A DNA stretch of 28,001 nucleotides from Oscillospiraceae bacterium. GTDB taxonomy: Bacteria > Bacillota_A > Clostridia > Oscillospirales > Oscillospiraceae. The notes under the pieces were generated by a model. That model was not told the DNA's origin. It made no database searches and saw only the letters and a program-made list of their open reading frames with translations. The DNA is taken from NCBI GenBank assembly GCA_017939025.1, contig JAGBAI010000139.1:1-28001 (forward strand). The letters are read 5' to 3'. Within the stretch, counting starts at the first letter, position 1, and every line of letters starts with the position of its first letter. Made by a program: the position numbers and the translations under genes. Positions 21,885 through 28,001 of this stretch are shown piece by piece.

Positions 21885-22925
21885 ATGAAGAAGATCGTAT
21901 CTTTGCTGTTGGTCCTGGTTATGATGCTGGGTCTGGTAGCCTGCGGCGCATCCAAGCCCGCTGAGACTCAGGCTCCCACCGAGGCACCTGTTGTCACCGA
22001 GGCTCCTGTCACCGAGACCGAAGCCCCTGAGACTGAGGCTGCTCTGGTTGTGGACACCTGCATACTGATGGAAGCTGACAATGACATGCTGAATACCTAC
22101 TCCGTCATCGCAGTCAATCCCGAGGCTCCCTTCGTGGATGCTGACGGCAATGCCGTTTCCGATGTTGCCATCAATACTGCCGGTGCCACCGCTCTGTATC
22201 AGTGGCTGGTTTCCCAGGAAGCTCTGGACATGGCTGGCGCTTACGGTGTTGCTGAGTACGGCTCCAACCTGTTCTACGTCAAGGAAGACGCTCCTGTCTA
22301 CAGCGGCGAGATCGCTGCCGCCACCGAAGAGACCAAGGTCATCCGCCTGTCCACCACCACTTCCGTCAATGACTCCGGCCTGCTGGGCAAGCTGCTGCCC
22401 GAGTTCGAGGCTAAGTACGGCTACACCGTGGAGGTTTACTCCGCTGGTACCGGCAAGTCCATCAACAATGCCAAGATGGGCAATGCTGACCTGATCCTGG
22501 TCCACTCCAAGAAGCAGGAAGAGGCTTTTATTGCTGATGGTTTCGCCACTGTGGTTGAGGGCTTTGAGGCTGAGCGTACTTCCTTCATCTACAACTACTA
22601 CGTCCTGTGCGGTCCTTCCGCTGACCCCGCCGGTGTTGCTGCCGCTGCTTCCGTTAAGGATGCTTTCGCAGCCATCGCAGCCGGCGAGCACACCTTCGTG
22701 TCCCGTGGCGACGCTTCCGGCACACACACCAAGGAAATCTCCCTGTGGCCTGCTGATCTGGCCATCACCACTGAGGCTGATTCCTTCGCTTCTTACACCG
22801 AGTGGTATGTCTCTGCCAACACCGGCATGGGTGCCTGCCTGGTCATGGCCGAAGAGATGGGTGCTTACATCCTGACCGACAAGGCCACCTTCCTGACCTT
22901 TGTTGCCAATGACGGCGTGATGTAA
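21885..22925 (+). CDS. tupA: Tungstate-binding lipoprotein TupA, apparently circularly permuted
   Basis: This 346-residue solute-binding lipoprotein has a signal peptide with lipobox LVAC (C20) and a Thr/Glu/Pro repeat linker (about 23-54). Tungstate-binding signatures are STTTSVNDSGLL (156-167), SAGTGKS (186-192), SRGDASGTHTKE (273-284) and ANTGMGACL (311-319). In ordinary TupA the TTTS part is N-terminal and a segment of the type LNQYSVIAVNP...WL.S.E closes the protein. Here that segment, LNTYSVIAVNPEAPF with YQWLVSQEALDMAG (about 57-132), comes first, and the protein ends right after YILTDKATFLTF. The order therefore looks circularly permuted at the natural junction. One continuous frame with GGAGG upstream argues against an assembly break. 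It feeds TupB/TupC. Confidence 0.9.
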   Translation: MKKIVSLLLVLVMMLGLVACGASKPAETQAPTEAPVVTEAPVTETEAPETEAALVVDTCILMEADNDMLNTYSVIAVNPEAPFVDADGNAVSDVAINTAGATALYQWLVSQEALDMAGAYGVAEYGSNLFYVKEDAPVYSGEIAAATEETKVIRLSTTTSVNDSGLLGKLLPEFEAKYGYTVEVYSAGTGKSINNAKMGNADLILVHSKKQEEAFIADGFATVVEGFEAERTSFIYNYYVLCGPSADPAGVAAAASVKDAFAAIAAGEHTFVSRGDASGTHTKEISLWPADLAITTEADSFASYTEWYVSANTGMGACLVMAEEMGAYILTDKATFLTFVANDGVM

Positions 22926-22960
22926 GGATTGCTTTTCCGAACAAAATAAGTTAGAATAAC

Positions 22961-22992
22961 CCCGTGGGAGCAACCCTCCCACGGGACTTTTT
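22961..22992 (+). terminator. Terminator after tupA
   Basis: CCCGTGGGAG (22961-22970) pairs with CTCCCACGGG (22976-22985), followed by ACTTTTTC. It likely allows tupA to be expressed more strongly than tupBC, as is usual for binding proteins. Confidence 0.8.
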
Positions 22993-23002
22993 CAAAGTAT
23001 CG

Positions 23003-23101
23003 TGTCATTGCGGGCCAGTGCGCACACTGGCATGGCAAGCTCCCTGCGCCTGCCCTGCCGCACTGGGAGATTGCCACGTCGCTTCGCTCCCCGCAATGAC
23101 A
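23003..23101. repeat. Dispersed inverted-repeat element between tupA and tupB
   Basis: TGTCATTGCGGG (23003-23014) is the exact complement of 23090-23101. Inside, TGGCAAGCTCCC (23033-23044) nearly mirrors GGGAGATTGCCA (23065-23076). The whole resembles a widespread non-coding repeat of Clostridia with TCATTGCG ends and a GGGAGATTGCCACG core. No gene lies in it. It may be a small non-autonomous mobile element that landed between tupA and tupB. Confidence 0.7.
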
Positions 23102-23129
23102 GTATGGTTTGCAGGAAAGGGGAGAAAAT

Positions 23130-23816
23130 ATGAAAACATCTGTGATGAAGGCCATTGCGCTGATCCTGTCCGCCGATGCGGAACTGCTGGATATTTTAAG
23201 TGTCACAGCGGAAATGAGCATCCAGAGTTCGATTTTTGCCCTTCTCATCGGATTGCCCCTTGGTATCTGGCTGGGAGCCTGTAAATTTCCCGGGCGGAAT
23301 GTGTTGCTTATCTGCAACCGGACACTGATGGGCATGCCCCCTGTTGTATGTGGTCTGCTGTTTTATATGCTGTTTTCCGGCGTAGGCCCCTTCCGGCATC
23401 TGAAGCTGCTGTTTACTGTGAAGATCATGATCATGGCCCAGATCGTTTTGATTACCCCTATTGTGATCGGAAACATGGAGACCTATGTTTCCGGTGTTGC
23501 CCCCACTGTCCGGGAGACAGCGAAGGGACTGGGTTTGGGTAAAATCAAGACCTTCCTTCTTCTGTGCAATGAGTGCACCTATTCCATCATTTCTGCTTAC
23601 TTACTGGCCTTCTCCCGCTCCATCGCGGAGGTGGGCGCGGTGTCCATGGTAGGCGGCGCCATTGCCTGGAAAACCAATGTCATGACCACTGCCATCATGC
23701 AGCACACCAACCGGGGCAATTTTACTCTGGGTGTTGCGCTGGGTATCATCCTGCTGACCATATCTCTGATTGTCAATATTATCATTTCTCTGCTGCAGAG
23801 GAGGTTGAGCCGATGA
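23130..23816 (+). CDS. tupB: Tungstate ABC transporter permease TupB
   Basis: This 228-residue polytopic membrane protein with about five to six membrane segments contains the permease EAA-like loop VRETAKGLGLGKIKTFLL (about 136-153), which contacts the ATPase. FSRSIAEVGAVSMVGG and AIMQHTNRGNF are strongly TupB-like. The frame is open to 23109, but AAAGGGGAG precedes the ATG at 23130. It lies downstream of tupA across a terminator and a repeat element, and overlaps tupC by ATGA, so tupB and tupC are coupled. Confidence 0.92.
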   Translation: MKTSVMKAIALILSADAELLDILSVTAEMSIQSSIFALLIGLPLGIWLGACKFPGRNVLLICNRTLMGMPPVVCGLLFYMLFSGVGPFRHLKLLFTVKIMIMAQIVLITPIVIGNMETYVSGVAPTVRETAKGLGLGKIKTFLLLCNECTYSIISAYLLAFSRSIAEVGAVSMVGGAIAWKTNVMTTAIMQHTNRGNFTLGVALGIILLTISLIVNIIISLLQRRLSR

Positions 23817-24466
23817 AAATTCTCCCCTTCTCCAAGAATTATGAGGATCGATGCGTTCTGGATTTTCCCGGAACGGAATTGCAGCCGGGAAAAATCTATG
23901 CCGTCATCGGTGCCAACGGCAGCGGCAAATCCACCTTTGCCAAGATCCTGGCAGGCGTGCTGAAGGCAGATCAGAAGGGCGGCTTCCTGGACACGGAATC
24001 CGTTGGCTATATGCCCCAGAAGAACTATGCCTTCCGCATGACAACAAAAGCCAATATTCTCTTAAATGGCAAGGACGTATCCCGGGCGGAAAAGCTGATG
24101 GACGCCATTGGACTGCGGGCGCTGGAAAATAAGCGGGCAGACCGGCTCTCCGGCGGCGAAACGGCAAGAATGGCGCTGGTGCGGCTGATGATGAAGCGAT
24201 ATGCGCTGGTGCTTTTGGATGAACCCACCGCCGCTATGGACATGGAAACCACGCTGCTTTCCGAAAAGCTGATTGCGGAGTATGTCCGGGAAACAGGCTG
24301 CGCCCTGATCCTTGTAACCCACAGTTTGCAGCAGGCAAGAAGAATTTCCGATGAAGTTTTGTACTTCCACAAGGGAAAGCTGTTGGAATCCGGGCCAAAG
24401 GAGCGGGTTCTGTATGAACCGCAGGCAGCGGAAACCAGACAGTTTCTGGAATTCTACGGCGTATAA
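23813..24466 (+). CDS. tupC: Tungstate ABC transporter ATP-binding protein TupC
   Basis: This 217-residue ABC ATPase powers tungstate import. Walker A GANGSGKST (33-41), Q-loop Q69 region (YMPQK), signature LSGGE (112-116), Walker B ALVLLDEPT (131-139) and the switch H170 are all present. It is short but complete. The reading frame is open far upstream, but that overlaps tupB; the ATG at 23813 overlaps the tupB stop. The next gene, a radical SAM protein, starts 11 bp after its stop. Confidence 0.93.
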   Translation: MKILPFSKNYEDRCVLDFPGTELQPGKIYAVIGANGSGKSTFAKILAGVLKADQKGGFLDTESVGYMPQKNYAFRMTTKANILLNGKDVSRAEKLMDAIGLRALENKRADRLSGGETARMALVRLMMKRYALVLLDEPTAAMDMETTLLSEKLIAEYVRETGCALILVTHSLQQARRISDEVLYFHKGKLLESGPKERVLYEPQAAETRQFLEFYGV

Positions 24467-24477
24467 GGTCGGTGCTT

Positions 24478-25608
24478 ATGCTAAAAAAACTGTATATCGA
24501 GCCTACTACCAAATGTAATTTAAACTGCAAAATGTGCTTCCGCCACACCTGGTTCGATGAGCCCTTCTGCGACCTGAGCCTGGAGGACTACAAGCAGGTT
24601 TTGGCAACCATGCCCAAGAGTGTGCAGACCATCTTCTTCGGCGGCATGGGGGAGCCTATGTTCCATAAGGATATTCTTACCATGATCCGTCTGGCTGCCG
24701 AAACCGGCGCAGAGGTGGAGCTGCTGACCAACGGCACCCTGCTGACGGAAACCATGATCCATGGAATTCTGGATGCGGGTCTGACCCGGCTGTGGATCTC
24801 CATTGACGATCTGGAAACGGATTCCTCCATCAATGCCGCGGCAGATCACGCAGCTGCTGACCACTCCGGTCATAACCATTCGGGCCTTGTTTTAAGCAAT
24901 ATCCGCATGCTGAACAAGATCCGGCAGAAATCTTTGAGCAGTATCTCTCTGGGCATTACCTTCGTGGCCATGAAGAGCAATGTACATCAGCTGGGTAAGC
25001 TGCCCTTCTTCATTGCCCAGCATCTGGTGGACGAGGTGAATGTGTCCAATATTTCTCCCACCGATGAAGCCTCCCAGAACGAGCTGCTGTACACCGGCCT
25101 TGTGAATATGTATACCGGCCCCGGCAAGGGAAGCGTGCTGCCCACGGTAAGACTGCCTTTCTTTGATATAAATATCCCGGAAGCGGCAGACGGCATCCGC
25201 AGCCTGATGCGCAAGCAGAATTTTGACCTCTATTTCAACGACCAGCCGGTGCTGCGGAAAACCGGCTACTGTAAATTCGTCCGGGAGGGCATGACCTTCG
25301 TCCGCGCAGACGGGCAGGTTGCTCCCTGCATGGCATTGCTCCACAACGGCTATACTTATATGCACAATATCCGCCGGAAGATCACCCACTGTTCCTTCGG
25401 CAATGTGAAGGAGCAGCCTTTGGCGGAGATCTGGAATTCCAGGGAATACAAGATATTCCGCAGAAAATTCGACGATTTTGAATTCGCCTCCTGCCTTTAC
25501 TGCGGGCATTGCGAACTGTTTGAGGAAAACAAAGAGGACTGCATCGGCAACACCCACCCCACCTGCGGCGGCTGCCTCTGGGCGGAAGGTGTGCTGAGTT
25601 GTCCGTAA
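24478..25608 (+). CDS. Radical SAM/SPASM protein, probable tungsten-oxidoreductase maturase
   Basis: This 376-residue radical SAM protein has cluster cysteines C13, C17 and C20 (CNLNCKMC), GGMGEP (55-60) and a C-terminal SPASM-type region rich in Cys (C265, C284, C305, C339, C342, C345, C355, C363, C366, C375) that could hold two auxiliary clusters. Its sequence and location after tupC match my recollection of a family described as tungsten cofactor oxidoreductase radical SAM maturase. A histidine-rich insert (H124, H129, H132, H134 in ADHSGHNHSG) lies after the core strands and may bind metal. The ATG at 24478 is preferred over the GTG at 24472 because it leaves normal spacing from AAGG at 24465-24468. 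A post-translational change in an AOR, or help in metal/cofactor insertion, is the likely role. Confidence 0.82.
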   Translation: MLKKLYIEPTTKCNLNCKMCFRHTWFDEPFCDLSLEDYKQVLATMPKSVQTIFFGGMGEPMFHKDILTMIRLAAETGAEVELLTNGTLLTETMIHGILDAGLTRLWISIDDLETDSSINAAADHAAADHSGHNHSGLVLSNIRMLNKIRQKSLSSISLGITFVAMKSNVHQLGKLPFFIAQHLVDEVNVSNISPTDEASQNELLYTGLVNMYTGPGKGSVLPTVRLPFFDINIPEAADGIRSLMRKQNFDLYFNDQPVLRKTGYCKFVREGMTFVRADGQVAPCMALLHNGYTYMHNIRRKITHCSFGNVKEQPLAEIWNSREYKIFRRKFDDFEFASCLYCGHCELFEENKEDCIGNTHPTCGGCLWAEGVLSCP

Positions 25609-25618
25609 GATGAATCAG

Positions 25619-25652
25619 AAAACCGTCAGCAATTGCCTGCTGACGGTTTTTT
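25619..25652 (+). terminator. Terminator after the tup-radical SAM operon
   Basis: AAAACCGTCAGC (25619-25630) pairs perfectly with GCTGACGGTTTT (25639-25650), followed by TT. Positions 25653-25768 show no gene. Confidence 0.85.
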
Positions 25653-25768
25653 GCCTAAATTATAATGTTACAAGGGAATCCGTTTTGCTGCTGCCCCATG
25701 GACACACGCAAAGCCTCTCCCCTACAGCACAAGCCGAAAATCTCCCTGGGATTTCTATCGCGGTGTGT

Positions 25769-26623
25769 TTACACGCCGGAATAGGCGCTGAAGCCGCCGT
25801 CGATGGGCAGGACTACGCCGGTGATGAAGCCGGCGGCATTATCATCCAGCAGGAACAGCAGGCCGCCTGCCAGGTCCTCGGTCTTGCCGAAGCGGCCCAT
25901 AGGAGTGCCTGCCAGGATCTTGCCGGTTCTGGCTGTGGGTGTGCCGTCCTCGTTGAACAGCAGCTTTTCATTCTGCTTGGAGGTAAAGAAACCGGGGGCG
26001 ATGGCATTGACGCGGATGTTGCACTTGGAGAAGTGTACAGCCAGCCACTGGGTGAAGTTGGACACCGCAGCCTTGGCGCCGGAATAAGCGGGGATCTTAG
26101 TCAGAGGCAGGAAGGCATTCATGGAAGAGATGTTGATGATGTTGCCGCCTCCATTTTTGACCATGTGCTTGGCAAAGGCCTGGGTGGGGATCAGAGTGCC
26201 GTTGTAGTTTAAGTCAAAGCACATATTAACGCCGTCGTCATCCAGATCGAAGAACGTGCGGATATCATCCCGCTCCAGATCACCGGGTTCGTAATACTCT
26301 TTATCAGTCTGTGCCCGGGCATTGTTGCCGCCGGCACCGTTGAGGAGAATGTCACAGGGGCCCAGGTCAGCCAGAACCTGGTCTGCAATACGTTCCATAT
26401 CCTCTTTGCTCAGCACGTTACCCTTGTAAGCCTTGGCAATACCGCCCTCGGCAATGATCTCGGCAGCATACTGGTTGATGGCCGCGTCAGAGCGGTTCAC
26501 CAATGCCACCTTGGCACCGGCCCGAGCCAGGACCTTGGCCAGATAGCTGCACAGGACGCCGCCGGCACCGGTAACAACAGCGACTTTTCCGCTCAGATCG
26601 GTCTGCAATACATTTTTCTCCAT
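25769..26623 (-). CDS. Short-chain dehydrogenase, D-mannonate oxidoreductase-like
   Basis: This 284-residue SDR-family oxidoreductase has the nucleotide motif VTGAGGVLCS (about 17-26), NGAGGNN (95-101), Ser166/167, Tyr180 and Lys184 in the PAYSGAKAA segment. The insert with FFDLDDDGVNMCFDLNYNGT and LIPTQAFAKHM resembles SDR-type D-mannonate oxidoreductase (UxuB/fructuronate reductase) from Bacillota, which interconverts fructuronate and mannonate with NAD. No other hexuronate gene is visible, so the substrate is uncertain. AGGAG precedes the ATG. It is monocistronic and divergent from the next gene. Confidence 0.8.
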   Translation of the reverse strand: MEKNVLQTDLSGKVAVVTGAGGVLCSYLAKVLARAGAKVALVNRSDAAINQYAAEIIAEGGIAKAYKGNVLSKEDMERIADQVLADLGPCDILLNGAGGNNARAQTDKEYYEPGDLERDDIRTFFDLDDDGVNMCFDLNYNGTLIPTQAFAKHMVKNGGGNIINISSMNAFLPLTKIPAYSGAKAAVSNFTQWLAVHFSKCNIRVNAIAPGFFTSKQNEKLLFNEDGTPTARTGKILAGTPMGRFGKTEDLAGGLLFLLDDNAAGFITGVVLPIDGGFSAYSGV

Positions 26624-26679
26624 TATGATGACTCCTTTTTTTGATCAATTCCATTTTTTCCAATACGACTTATTTAATA

Positions 26680-26708
26680 ATTATATCGCTCACAAAAACG
26701 TTCTGCAA
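26680..26708 (-). promoter_or_regulatory. Candidate promoter of the short-chain dehydrogenase gene
   Basis: On the minus strand TTGCAG (26703-26708), a 17-bp spacer and TATAAT (26680-26685). Confidence 0.5.
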
Positions 26709-26747
26709 GTGGCGATTTCAGATTCTGCGCTTTACCCAGCAAATGTC

Positions 26748-26776
26748 TTGTTTTTTTGTGAAAAGTGCTGTATAAT
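26748..26776 (+). promoter_or_regulatory. Candidate promoter of the ferredoxin-domain aldo/keto reductase gene
   Basis: TTGTTT (26748-26753), a 17-bp spacer and a perfect TATAAT (26771-26776), about 30 bp before the start codon. Confidence 0.6.
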
Positions 26777-26807
26777 GGAGAAAATAGAAACTTTGGAGGT
26801 AACATCT

Positions 26808-27815
26808 ATGGAATATCGTGTACTCGGCAAAACCGGACTGAACATCTCCCGGATGGGTTTTGGCGGCATTCCCATTCAGCGCATCGACGCAGAGGGAACC
26901 AAGATCCTGATGCAGCAGCTGAAAGCGGCAGGCGTCAACTTCATCGATACCGCCCGGGGCTATACCGTCAGCGAAGAATACCTGGGTTACGCCCTGGAGG
27001 GCATCCGCAGCGATTTCATCATCGCCACCAAGAGCATGGCCAGAACCAAAGAGGCCATGGCTGCGGATATCGAAATCAGCCTGAAAAATCTGCGCACTGA
27101 CTATATCGACCTGTATCAGGTTCACAACGCCACCCCCGAACAGGTACAGCAGGTCATTGCGCCTGGCGGTGCTCTCGAAGCCCTGCTGGAAGCCAAGGCA
27201 GCTGGCAAGATCGGCCATATCGGTCTGACTTCCCACTCTCTGGACACCTTCAAAATGGCCCTGGACATGGAATGGGTAGAGACGTTTATGTTCCCCTACA
27301 ACATCGTGGAGACTCAGGCGGAGGATCTCATTGCCGAATGTGCCAAGCGGAACATCGGTTTCATCTGCATGAAGCCCCTGGCCGGTGGTGCCATTGAAAA
27401 CGCCACTCTGGCTCTGCGCTATATCTGTGACAACGACGCTGTCACCGTGGTCATCCCCGGCATGGCTGACCCCAAGGAGCTGACGGAAAATATTGCAGCC
27501 GTCTCCGACACCGCCCCCATCACAGCCGAAGAAAAGGCCGCCTTCCTGGAAATCCGCAGCGCTCTGGGCACCAATTTCTGCCGCCGCTGCAACTACTGCC
27601 AGCCCTGTTCCGCCGGCATCAACATTTCCGGTGCCTTCCTGTTCCAGGGCTACCTGAACCGTTACGGTCTCGGTGAATGGGCCAAGGGCCGCTATGCTGC
27701 CATGGACAAGCACGCCAGAGACTGCATCGGCTGCGGTGCCTGCGAAAACCGCTGCCCCTATAACCTGCCTATCCGGGAGATGCTGAAAAAGGTTGCTTCT
27801 GACTTCGGTCTTTGA
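26808..27815 (+). CDS. Aldo/keto reductase with C-terminal ferredoxin-type [4Fe-4S] domain
   Basis: This 335-residue protein has an aldo/keto reductase barrel with the expected tetrad D47, Y52, K75 and H106. A C-terminal cysteine-rich part follows, with C258, C261, C264 and C267 (CRRCNYCQPC) and C306, C309, C312 and C316 (CIGCGACENRC), enough for one or two [4Fe-4S] clusters. Such fused enzymes may pass electrons between ferredoxin and NAD(P)H-dependent carbonyl chemistry. The frame is open to 26625, but that part crosses the promoter; GGAGG lies about 8 bp before the ATG at 26808. The substrate is unknown. It is near the AOR island but has its own promoter and terminator. Confidence 0.88.
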   Translation: MEYRVLGKTGLNISRMGFGGIPIQRIDAEGTKILMQQLKAAGVNFIDTARGYTVSEEYLGYALEGIRSDFIIATKSMARTKEAMAADIEISLKNLRTDYIDLYQVHNATPEQVQQVIAPGGALEALLEAKAAGKIGHIGLTSHSLDTFKMALDMEWVETFMFPYNIVETQAEDLIAECAKRNIGFICMKPLAGGAIENATLALRYICDNDAVTVVIPGMADPKELTENIAAVSDTAPITAEEKAAFLEIRSALGTNFCRRCNYCQPCSAGINISGAFLFQGYLNRYGLGEWAKGRYAAMDKHARDCIGCGACENRCPYNLPIREMLKKVASDFGL

Positions 27816-27832
27816 TTGATATTGTTTTGCTG

Positions 27833-27863
27833 AACCGGCACAGCCTGCGCTGTGCCGGTTTTT
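27833..27863 (+). terminator. Terminator after the aldo/keto reductase gene
   Basis: AACCGGCACAGC (27833-27844) pairs perfectly with GCTGTGCCGGTT (27849-27860), with a 4-nt loop and a T-tract. Confidence 0.85.
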
Positions 27864-27911
27864 AGGTTCTATGTCAATAGTTGGGGTAGAGCCAAAATGA
27901 AACATCTAAGG

Positions 27912-27945
27912 ATCGTGTCGGAGCGGCAGCTCCGGCACGATTTTT
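27912..27945 (+). terminator. Second terminator-like hairpin near the right edge
   Basis: ATCGTGTCGGAGC (27912-27924) pairs with GCTCCGGCACGAT (27929-27941) with one G-T pair, followed by TTTTT. No gene in the window obviously needs it; it may be part of a leader or mobile-element end continuing past the window. Confidence 0.55.
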
Positions 27946-28001
27946 ATGTATTACAGAAGAGGATTCTCTTTCTGAAATTATTGAAGTTTCTCATACCAAA
28001 A

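Noticed and set aside
21972..22040. Tandem repeat encoding Thr-Glu-Ala-Pro units in tupA
   Set aside because: It is a normal low-complexity linker between the lipid anchor and the binding domain of a Gram-positive lipoprotein, not a separate repeat element.
1..28001. CRISPR arrays, tRNA or rRNA genes, phage genes
   Set aside because: No regularly spaced direct repeats with spacers, no cloverleaf or rRNA-like stretches, and no integrase or structural phage genes were seen.

Overview
The window looks like chromosomal DNA from an anaerobic, moderately GC-rich Bacillota of class Clostridia, probably an Oscillospiraceae/Ruminococcaceae-like gut organism. This rests on strong AGGAGG ribosome binding sites, TATAAT promoters, short hairpin repeats of a type common in that group, and a strictly anaerobic enzyme set. 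Genus cannot be decided from the sequence alone.

Layout. Positions 1-240 hold an unexplained, strongly folding element. 241-1587 (+) encode a CcdA-like thiol-electron channel and a membrane-anchored TlpA-like thioredoxin. 1704-4493 (+) is a complete proline operon, proB-proA-proC. 4695-11912 (-) holds two units: AOR2-moaD2-moeB-(MobA/ModE fusion), then AOR1-moaD1-iron alcohol dehydrogenase. The two AORs are tungsten-type aldehyde:ferredoxin oxidoreductases. A 305-bp divergent control region at 11913-12217 carries helically phased hexamer repeats. 12218-20388 (+) is a long cofactor operon: HTH-PBP regulator, moeA1, moeA2-PBP, two flavoproteins, moaA, moaC, mogA. 20459-21634 (-) encodes an FmdE-like protein, a MoaE-like protein and a small unknown protein. 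21690-25608 (+) is the tungstate transporter tupA-tupB-tupC, preceded by a structured leader RNA and followed by a radical SAM/SPASM protein resembling tungsten-oxidoreductase maturases. The right end has a divergent pair, a short-chain dehydrogenase (-) and a ferredoxin-domain aldo/keto reductase (+).

How the genes work together. About 20 kb (4.7-25.6 kb) forms a nearly self-contained tungsten-enzyme island. TupABC imports tungstate. MoaA and MoaC make cyclic pyranopterin. MoaD1/MoaD2, charged by the MoeB-like E1 and acting with the MoaE-like subunit, would insert the dithiolene sulfurs. MogA adenylates the pterin and the two MoeA proteins insert the metal. Two AOR apoenzymes receive the cofactor and oxidise aldehydes to acids with ferredoxin, or run in reverse; the iron alcohol dehydrogenase can link aldehydes to alcohols. 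No intact MobA is present, which fits AOR cofactors that carry no nucleotide.

Most interesting observations: (1) TupA appears circularly permuted, with its usual C-terminal segment placed before the TTTS tungstate-binding segment; (2) the AOR2/regulator intergenic region has eight YRYGAA hexamers, four of them exactly 10 bp apart; (3) the tupA leader looks like a riboswitch with an intrinsic terminator; (4) a degenerate MobA domain is fused to a ModE-type DNA-binding domain without the molybdate-binding domain.
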